Positions 1-4,870 of a stretch of 5,559 nt of DNA are shown here, piece after piece. The stretch's first letter is position 1, and each line of letters begins with the position of its first letter. The notes beneath the pieces are model-generated. The model was not told the DNA's origin and ran no database searches. It worked only from the letters and a program-made list of their open reading frames with translations. Source of the stretch: Zetaproteobacteria bacterium (GTDB lineage: Bacteria > Pseudomonadota > Zetaproteobacteria > Mariprofundales > Mariprofundaceae); the NCBI GenBank assembly GCA_021545595.1, contig JAJRVG010000213.1:1-5559 (forward strand), read 5' to 3'. The position numbers and the translations under genes were made by a program.

Positions 1-24
1 CCTGATAGCCAGCCGAAAATTACA

Positions 25-699
25 CTAATCGCCTAGAACCGAAACAATCCACTGGCCAATTTTAATAATCTCTTCATGACAGACGGAGTGCTCCATCGGG
101 TAACTGTGCCACTCCACCGAGTAGCCGAGCGACTCCAGTTTACGATGGGAACTGTCACCCAATGTGTATGCAACAACCGGATCTTCCACACCATGCGCCA
201 TGAAAATAGATGAATTCTTTGATTCCGGGAATAGCTCCTGCTCAACTGTTTCAGCCAGCGGCAGGTAACAGGAGAGCGCCATAATTCCGGCCAGCGGTTC
301 ACCCTGACGAAGCCCTACATGCAGTGCCATGGCCCCACCCTGTGAGAATCCGGCCAGAATAATCCGGTTTGAGGTGATGCCATGCATCTCCTCTCTGTCA
401 ATCAATAGCTGTATCTGTTTGGCTGATTCGCGAATGCCCCTCTCATCCTGCTGATAACCGATGTCTGTATGTCTGATATCATACCATGCAGGCATAATGT
501 AACCGCTATTGATGGAGACCGGTATCGATGGTGCATGCGGAAAGACAAAGCGCAGACGCAGATCGTTCGGTAGGCCAAGCTGGGGTACAATTGATTCAAA
601 GTCATGCCCGTCTGCTCCCAGACCATGCAACCAGATGACTGTGGCGGTCGGATTCTCTCCGGTAACTACTTCAATGGCAGAAAGTGTTCGGGTTTTCAT
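25..699 (-). CDS. Carboxylesterase / phospholipase-type alpha/beta hydrolase (serine hydrolase)
   Basis: The 224-residue product is a small cytoplasmic serine hydrolase of the carboxylesterase/acyl-protein thioesterase-like family, which hydrolyses short carboxylic or thio-esters; the true substrate cannot be read from sequence. The oxyanion-hole strand-turn LHGLGADG lies at 24-31. The nucleophile elbow is GFSQGG with Ser119, followed by Asp173 in AHGVEDP and His204 in YPMEHSVC, so the catalytic triad is complete and correctly ordered. The PAWYD segment (70-74) is also typical of the family. Length matches the usual 215-230 residues, and no signal peptide or membrane segment is visible. The ATG at 699 places the first beta strand at the normal distance; only a weak GAG lies upstream. 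The gene ends in TAG and diverges from mpl across 87 bp, so it is probably transcribed alone. Family assignment is firm; the physiological role is unknown. Confidence 0.93.
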   Translation of the reverse strand: MKTRTLSAIEVVTGENPTATVIWLHGLGADGHDFESIVPQLGLPNDLRLRFVFPHAPSIPVSINSGYIMPAWYDIRHTDIGYQQDERGIRESAKQIQLLIDREEMHGITSNRIILAGFSQGGAMALHVGLRQGEPLAGIMALSCYLPLAETVEQELFPESKNSSIFMAHGVEDPVVAYTLGDSSHRKLESLGYSVEWHSYPMEHSVCHEEIIKIGQWIVSVLGD

Positions 700-747
700 C
701 GCTCAAGCATGCCATGAAGTCTGTGCAATCCCAAACAGGTGAGTTTT

Positions 748-784
748 TTGCTTTGTTGCAGAAGCTGCATATCATCGCATGCAG
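748..784 (+). promoter_or_regulatory. Candidate mpl promoter with overlapping inverted repeats
   Basis: A possible -10 (TATCAT, 770-775) has a weak -35 (TTGCTT, 748-753) 16 bp upstream. Two inverted repeats share one arm around it: TGCAG-N3-CTGCA at 757-769 and CTGCAT-N8-ATGCAG at 765-784, ending two bases before the mpl ATG. The repeats are directly visible. The promoter is a weak match, and any operator function is inferred. Confidence 0.25.
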
Positions 785-786
785 AA

Positions 787-2184
787 ATGAAAGAGAAACA
801 GCACATACATATTCTTGGCATCTGCGGAACGGCTATGGCAGCCATTGCCAGCCTTGCAAAGGAGGCGGGCTTCGATGTGACCGGATCCGACTCCGGCATC
901 TACCCACCCATGTCCGACTATCTTGAATCACTCAGCATTCCCGTTCAGCCATTCAGTGAAGAGAATCTCGATCCTGCACCGGATATTGTGATTATCGGCA
1001 ATGCCATGAGCCGGGGCAATGTTGAAGTGGAGACTACACTGAACCGTGGCCTCAGCTATCTCTCCGGCCCTGAGTTCATCGGCAAATATATTCTCCCCAA
1101 CAGACACGCCATCGTTGTAGCTGGAACCCACGGAAAAACCACCACATCCAGTATCATGGCCCATCTGCTTGAAGAGGCTGGGTTTAATCCCGGTTTTATG
1201 ATCGGTGGTATTCCGGAAAACTTTGGTGGCGGTGCAAGAGCAGGCGTTGGTGAATACTTTGTACTGGAGGGTGACGAGTATGACACCGCCTTTTTTGATA
1301 AACGATCCAAGTTTTTGCATTACCGGGCACGCACCCTGATTCTGAACAATCTTGAATACGACCACGCTGATATCTTCCCCGACCTGGAGGCGATCAAGAC
1401 CCAGTTCCATCACCTGATTCGCACTATTCCTGAATCAGGCAATATCATCGTCAACGGTGATGATCCAAATCTTATTGACGTGTTGTCGCGAGGTAGCTGG
1501 ACACCGCTTACCTTCTTTGCCCGGCTGGGACATGAGAGTGCCCAGTGGCAGTGGGAGTCAATCACGCCTGATGGCAGCCACTTCCGTCTTTATCAGCATG
1601 GGAAATGTGTCATTGAAGCCAGATGGCAGATGATCGGCATTCACAACGTGGCCAATGCCTGCGCTGTTGCTGCTGCAACGATACCTGATATCGACATGAG
1701 CACGATCAAAGATGCCTTTGAATCTTTCTCCGGCATCCGCCGTCGTATGACATTGGTGGGAGAGGCTGGCGGCATACGAGTGTTTGACGACTTTGCACAT
1801 CATCCTACCGCCATCACAGGTATGGTTTCGGCTGCCAAACATGCCATGAAAACAGATGGAAAGCTCTGGGTCATTGTCGAGCCGCGAAGCAACACCATGC
1901 GCTCAAAAGTTCATCAGGATCGTCTGCCACGCTGCTTTGATGATGCGGATCGGGTGATTTTTGCTTCCACCCCAGAGCGTAATCTTCAACCCCATGAGTT
2001 GCTTGATACAGAGCAGGTCTGCAGCTTGATTGGTGACCACGCGGTAGTTCTTCCCGATGTAGCGAGCATTATCGAATATGTCGTATCCGACTCCATGTCT
2101 GGTGATGATCTGCTGATCCTGAGCAATGGTGCTTTTGGCGGCATCCATCAAAAACTGTTACAACGACTTATGAAGAATCTTTAA
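787..2184 (+). CDS. mpl: UDP-N-acetylmuramate:L-alanyl-gamma-D-glutamyl-meso-diaminopimelate ligase (murein peptide ligase)
   Basis: Mpl is a cytosolic ATP-dependent ligase that joins recycled murein tripeptide to UDP-MurNAc, returning cell-wall fragments to peptidoglycan synthesis. The 465-residue product has a Rossmann-like N-terminus (IHILGICGTAMA, 7-18) and the Mpl-typical IIGNAMSRGN (69-78). The Mur-ligase P-loop GTHGKTTT lies at 113-120 with Lys117. It also has EGDEYD (161-166), the NNLEYDHADIF block (187-197), DDFAHHPT (334-341) and EPRSNTM (365-371). The C-terminal SNGAFGGIHQKLL closely matches E. coli Mpl as I recall it (457 residues). These motifs separate Mpl from MurC. The ATG at 787 is preferred over an in-frame GTG at 739, because the extra 16 Cys/Ser-rich residues do not resemble the family; neither start has a good Shine-Dalgarno sequence. 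The stop overlaps the convergent nucleotidyltransferase gene by 4 bp. Confidence 0.96.
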   Translation: MKEKQHIHILGICGTAMAAIASLAKEAGFDVTGSDSGIYPPMSDYLESLSIPVQPFSEENLDPAPDIVIIGNAMSRGNVEVETTLNRGLSYLSGPEFIGKYILPNRHAIVVAGTHGKTTTSSIMAHLLEEAGFNPGFMIGGIPENFGGGARAGVGEYFVLEGDEYDTAFFDKRSKFLHYRARTLILNNLEYDHADIFPDLEAIKTQFHHLIRTIPESGNIIVNGDDPNLIDVLSRGSWTPLTFFARLGHESAQWQWESITPDGSHFRLYQHGKCVIEARWQMIGIHNVANACAVAAATIPDIDMSTIKDAFESFSGIRRRMTLVGEAGGIRVFDDFAHHPTAITGMVSAAKHAMKTDGKLWVIVEPRSNTMRSKVHQDRLPRCFDDADRVIFASTPERNLQPHELLDTEQVCSLIGDHAVVLPDVASIIEYVVSDSMSGDDLLILSNGAFGGIHQKLLQRLMKNL

Positions 2185-2690
2185 CTGCCGTAACGTGCCT
2201 TAAGGCGCTCATCTTCAAGCCATCCGTCCAGTTTGTCTCTGCAATCATGTGTATTAGCCTGTTGCATCGCAAACCACTTCAGGCCCTTGTTCTGCAATGC
2301 CATCACAGCAACATCATGCAAATCCTGTTGACCACCTGCGATACATTTACTGGTTATGAAGTCCTCTTCCGATGCAATTCTAAGCTCAACCTGAACCACA
2401 GAGTTCTCAAGGCTTACCCCGACACTCTTGGCAGGAAGCACTTGAAATTCGATGCCATCACACACGCCCTTGATTACCCATGGCAGTGGATCCAAAGCAT
2501 CACCTTTTTGAATTTCAGCTTCAATATCCCCTAAAATCAAAATCACCTTTTCCGGCAGCAAGTCAGTCGCCAGATCAACATCGCGAGTAAAACGCTCCAC
2601 ACCGTGCATCATCCCGCAAACACCGCCGATCACTACACCATGAGGCTCAAGGATAGCGAGCAGCTTCCTGGTTACGGTGGTCAGACTCAT
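2181..2690 (-). CDS. Nucleotidyltransferase-fold protein (AbiEii-like / minimal NTase), putative toxin partner
   Basis: The 169-residue product shows the polymerase-beta-type nucleotidyltransferase pattern. A short helix leads to VVIGGV (19-24), then HGVERFTRDVDLATD (29-43) with the paired metal-binding acids Asp37 and Asp39. A second strand, GIEFQVL (79-85), should carry the third acid. Later come IASEEDFITSKCIAGGQQDLHDV (105-127), with Lys115, Asp123 and Asp126, a block common in AbiEii-like and stand-alone NTases. Relatives include toxins of type IV toxin-antitoxin systems that transfer nucleotides, but many are uncharacterised, so the toxin role is inferred. The gene is the second of a two-gene unit: its ATG overlaps the regulator stop as ATGA, and AGGAG lies 9 nt upstream. 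The usual third-position Asp is not evident; Glu81 or Asp78 may substitute. No signal peptide or membrane segment is seen. The fold is fairly sure; the activity is not. Confidence 0.8.
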   Translation of the reverse strand: MSLTTVTRKLLAILEPHGVVIGGVCGMMHGVERFTRDVDLATDLLPEKVILILGDIEAEIQKGDALDPLPWVIKGVCDGIEFQVLPAKSVGVSLENSVVQVELRIASEEDFITSKCIAGGQQDLHDVAVMALQNKGLKWFAMQQANTHDCRDKLDGWLEDERLKARYGS

Positions 2691-2980
2691 ATGGTCACAC
2701 TCCTGGCAGACAACTCGATGTAAGCGGCATACATATCATCCAGCCGACGTAGACGCTGATAGTAGATATCATTGGAAATCACCAGCAGGGCATCGCGATT
2801 GTTAATTTTCACCCTTTTGAGTTCCACCAATCCCTTTTCAACAAACTTCTGCACATTGTCATACACCCGCCGGTATGGTCGCCCGATATCTTTCGCTAAC
2901 TGATAAATTACTACCGGTTCCCGCCGCTCTACCAGTTCCAACAGCTCTCTCTGCTTATTTGTTAGGCCTTGTTTTGTCAT
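2687..2980 (-). CDS. Small winged-helix DNA-binding protein, putative autoregulator/antitoxin
   Basis: The 97-residue protein is almost entirely one winged helix-turn-helix domain. A first helix (about 8-20) precedes VVIYQLAKDIGRPYRRVYDNVQKFVEKGLV (23-52), which holds the HTH with a basic recognition helix (R34, R37, R38). A beta wing follows (LKRVKINNRDALLVIS, 54-69), then a C-terminal helix (72-92) suited to dimerisation. The layout resembles small MarR/HVO_A0114-like regulators and the N-terminal wHTH of AbiEi antitoxins, but the AbiEi C-terminal domain is absent. The ATG at 2980 is chosen because the predicted transcription start falls within 0-2 nt of it. The in-frame ATG at 2989 overlaps the -10 element, and the frame upstream of that reads promoter DNA. 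No Shine-Dalgarno is present, consistent with a leaderless mRNA. The stop overlaps the nucleotidyltransferase start. A regulatory role is likely; antitoxin function is inferred. Confidence 0.82.
   Translation of the reverse strand: MTKQGLTNKQRELLELVERREPVVIYQLAKDIGRPYRRVYDNVQKFVEKGLVELKRVKINNRDALLVISNDIYYQRLRRLDDMYAAYIELSARSVTI
2700..2704 (-). promoter_or_regulatory. Ribosome binding site of the nucleotidyltransferase gene
   Basis: AGGAG on the minus strand lies 9 nt upstream of the ATG at 2690, inside the 3' end of the regulator gene. It supports this start. Together with the ATGA overlap, it indicates re-initiation or translational coupling from the upstream gene. Confidence 0.7.
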
Positions 2981-2988
2981 ATATGACA
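2975..2988. promoter_or_regulatory. Perfect 14-bp palindrome, candidate operator of the wHTH-NTase module
   Basis: TGTCATATATGACA is perfectly self-complementary. It runs from the last base of the -10 hexamer across the predicted transcription start and the ATG at 2980 into the second codon. A homodimeric winged-helix protein is encoded immediately downstream, so an autorepression site is the natural reading. The palindrome is seen directly; which protein binds it is inferred. Confidence 0.55.
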
Positions 2989-3016
2989 TTTTAATAAGTA
3001 AAAAACACTTCGTCAA
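2988..3016 (-). promoter_or_regulatory. Near-consensus sigma70 promoter of the wHTH-NTase module
   Basis: On the minus strand, TTGACG (3011-3016, 5/6 match to TTGACA) and TAAAAT (2988-2993, 5/6 match to TATAAT) are separated by exactly 17 bp. Transcription would begin at about 2980-2982, at or next to the ATG at 2980. This is the best promoter I found in the window. Confidence 0.7.
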
Positions 3017-3041
3017 GTCATCAGATAATTTCAAAACAGTC

Positions 3042-3050
3042 TGGTAATAT
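3042..3050 (+). promoter_or_regulatory. Candidate extended -10 promoter for proS
   Basis: TGGTAATAT carries a TG-N extension before TAATAT (4/6 match). No convincing -35 lies 16-18 bp upstream. Transcription would start near 3057, just ahead of the hairpin at 3061, giving a leader of about 100 nt. The match is weak and is offered as the best candidate in the 180-bp divergent spacer. Confidence 0.25.
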
Positions 3051-3060
3051 ATTCTACAGC

Positions 3061-3094
3061 CCATTTGAGGGGATTTATAGCGTCCCTTAAATGG
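3061..3094 (+). other. Stem-loop in the proS leader (12-bp stem, 10-nt loop)
   Basis: CCATTTGAGGGG (3061-3072) can pair with TCCCTTAAATGG (3083-3094) through ten Watson-Crick pairs and two G-U pairs, closing a 10-nt loop. It lies 66 nt upstream of the proS start. No T-tract follows on either strand, so it is not a classical intrinsic terminator. It may act as a 5' stabilising hairpin, a leader regulatory structure, or a DNA-level inverted repeat. Confidence 0.5.
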
Positions 3095-3160
3095 CAACCG
3101 GGTCTACCAGTCAACATTTCCACTACCTCACTTCCAGCTTCACCGCTATGCTTCCGTGCT

Positions 3161-4870
3161 ATGCGCTATTCACGGTTTCTTGCCCCTACCCTCCGCGATG
3201 ACCCGGCCGATGCCGAAGTCATCTCACACAAGCTGCTTCTAAGGGCTGGCTACATCCGCCGTGTAACCAGTGGTGTGTACGACTTTTTGCCAATGGGTCT
3301 GCGTGTGTTGCGAAAAATTGAACAGATCGTACGTGAAGAGATGAACCGTGCCGGCGCCCAGGAACTGTTGATGCCGATGGTGCAGCCCAGTGAACTTTGG
3401 GAGAAGTCCAACCGCTGGGAGAAATATGGCCCGGAACTTCTAAGGTTTACAGATCGTCATAATCATGAGTCCTGCCTTGGCCCGACCCATGAAGAGGTGA
3501 TCTGTGATCTGGTTTCCCGTGAACTACGCTCCTACAAACAGCTGCCTATGAACCTCTACCAGATTCAGTCCAAGTTCCGTGATGAGATTCGCCCTCGTTT
3601 CGGCCTGATGCGCGGCCGTGAGTTTATAATGAAAGATGCATACTCCTTCCACGCCGATGAGGTGTCTCTGGAGGCTGAATACCGGAACATGTTTGAGACC
3701 TACAAGAGAATCTTTACCCGTCTGGGTCTGAAATTCCGTCCTGTTGAGGCCGATACCGGTTCCATCGGTGGTAGTGCCAGCCATGAGTTTCACGTACTGG
3801 CCGAATCCGGTGAAGATCTGATTGCCCACTGCTCCGGCTGTGAATACGCTGCCAACGTCGAGATGGCAGAATCATCCCGTAACATCCCGGCAGGTGAAGC
3901 AGGTGATGTGACAGGTGTTGATACACCCAACGCCACCTCGGCGGAAGATGTGGCCACATACCTCAAAGCTGACGTTGCGCAGTTGGTGAAAACACTGCTC
4001 TACCGCATCACTGGTGGCCCGGAAGACGGCAACATCGTCGCCGCCTGCATTCGTGGTGATGACCAGTTGCAGGAGATCAAGCTGGTACGTGCCCTGAAAG
4101 CCACCAGCATCGAAATGGCCTCTGATGAAGAGATTAAAGCAGTTGGTGGCGTGACAGGTTTCGTTGGCCCGGTCGGCTTGAGTTGTAGGCGTCTGTTTGA
4201 TGATACCCTGAAAAATAGTGTTGGCCTGATTGCTGGCGCCAACAGGATAGACATGCATATCACCGGTCTCGATATTGGTCGCGATGAATCCACTTCTGAA
4301 TTTGCAGACCTGCGCCAAACACGGGCAGGTGATGGCTGTCCTAAATGCGGTAATGCTGTCAAATTGTCACGCGGTATCGAAGTGGGCCACGTTTTTGCAC
4401 TTGGAACCTGCTACTCTGAACCTATGGAAGTTCAGTTCCAAAACCGGGAGGGGAAGCGCTCTACCGCCACCATGGGCTGTTACGGCATTGGAGTATCACG
4501 CCTGATGGCGGCAGTGGTTGAGCAGTGCAATGATGAAAATGGTATTGTATGGCCTCTAAATCTGGCTCCATTTCAAGTTGCTATTATTACGATGGGTAAA
4601 AGTGACAGCGGTTTGGAGGCGTCGGAAAAAATATACCATGAACTGCTGGACGCAGGCATTGAAGTTCTCTGGGATGACCGTAAGGAGCGCCCCGGCGTGA
4701 AGTTCAAGGATGCTGAACTCATGGGTCTGCCTATCCATCTGATTGTCGGTGATCGGGGGCTTGAAAACGGTGTTGTCGAAGTCCGTCGACGAAATGAAAC
4801 CAAAGAAGAGGTTAAGCTGGATCAGATACTGCCCGCTCTGCAGAGCCTTCTTGGTGGGAGCCAGGCCTGA
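3161..4870 (+). CDS. proS: Prolyl-tRNA synthetase (bacterial type with editing insertion)
   Basis: ProRS is a cytosolic class II synthetase that charges tRNA-Pro and hydrolyses mischarged Ala-tRNA-Pro. The 569-residue product (E. coli about 572) begins as the family does (MRYSRFLAPTLRDDPADAEVIS). Motif 1 surrounds GAQELLMPMVQPSELW (65-80), the proline-binding GPTHEE is at 107-112, and motif 2 is FRDEIRPRFG...REFIMKDAYSFH (139-164). The INS editing domain spans roughly 224-407 and retains Lys277 and His366, the counterparts of the E. coli editing residues. Motif 3 is MGCYGIGVSRL (438-448), followed by the anticodon-binding domain with DDRKERPGVKF. CxxC pairs flank the INS domain (C224/C227 and C393/C396). 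The ATG at 3161 is set by homology; the frame extends back to a TTG at 3065, but those 32 residues are unlike the family and no good Shine-Dalgarno is seen. The TGA overlaps the next gene, suggesting an operon. Confidence 0.97.
   Translation: MRYSRFLAPTLRDDPADAEVISHKLLLRAGYIRRVTSGVYDFLPMGLRVLRKIEQIVREEMNRAGAQELLMPMVQPSELWEKSNRWEKYGPELLRFTDRHNHESCLGPTHEEVICDLVSRELRSYKQLPMNLYQIQSKFRDEIRPRFGLMRGREFIMKDAYSFHADEVSLEAEYRNMFETYKRIFTRLGLKFRPVEADTGSIGGSASHEFHVLAESGEDLIAHCSGCEYAANVEMAESSRNIPAGEAGDVTGVDTPNATSAEDVATYLKADVAQLVKTLLYRITGGPEDGNIVAACIRGDDQLQEIKLVRALKATSIEMASDEEIKAVGGVTGFVGPVGLSCRRLFDDTLKNSVGLIAGANRIDMHITGLDIGRDESTSEFADLRQTRAGDGCPKCGNAVKLSRGIEVGHVFALGTCYSEPMEVQFQNREGKRSTATMGCYGIGVSRLMAAVVEQCNDENGIVWPLNLAPFQVAIITMGKSDSGLEASEKIYHELLDAGIEVLWDDRKERPGVKFKDAELMGLPIHLIVGDRGLENGVVEVRRRNETKEEVKLDQILPALQSLLGGSQA
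4856..4860 (+). promoter_or_regulatory. Ribosome binding site supporting a CTG start for the transglycosylase
   Basis: GGGAG, within the last codons of proS, lies 6 nt before CTG at 4867. The same frame has no ATG, GTG or TTG between its upstream stop (TAA at 4813-4815) and GTG at 4927, so this site helps decide the start. Confidence 0.5.

Noticed and set aside
739..786. N-terminal extension of Mpl from GTG at 739
   Set aside because: The added 16 residues (Cys/Ser-rich) have no counterpart in Mpl, and the known N-terminus begins at about the ATG at 787.
928..1413. 161-codon open frame antisense to mpl
   Set aside because: It lies entirely within a well-recognised gene, has no family-like motifs, and is Cys/His-rich as expected of an antisense shadow.
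2197..2206. GCCTTAAGGC perfect 10-bp palindrome near the mpl/NTase junction, considered as a terminator
   Set aside because: It has no loop-forming centre and no T-tract, and it lies within the NTase coding region; probably chance.
2181..2980. Calling the module outright as AbiEi-AbiEii
   Set aside because: The regulator has only the wHTH part and the NTase is shorter than typical AbiEii, so only resemblance in layout is claimed.
2990..3097. N-terminal extension of the winged-helix protein upstream of 2989
   Set aside because: The segment contains the near-consensus -35/-10 promoter, and its translation is unlike the wHTH domain.
3065..3160. 32-residue N-terminal extension of ProRS from TTG at 3065
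   Set aside because: ProRS homologues begin at the residue encoded at 3161, and the extension would start inside the leader hairpin.
3872..4318. 148-codon open frame antisense to proS
   Set aside because: Fully covered by the proS editing domain on the other strand; the translation has no domain-like pattern and no ribosome binding site was noticed.
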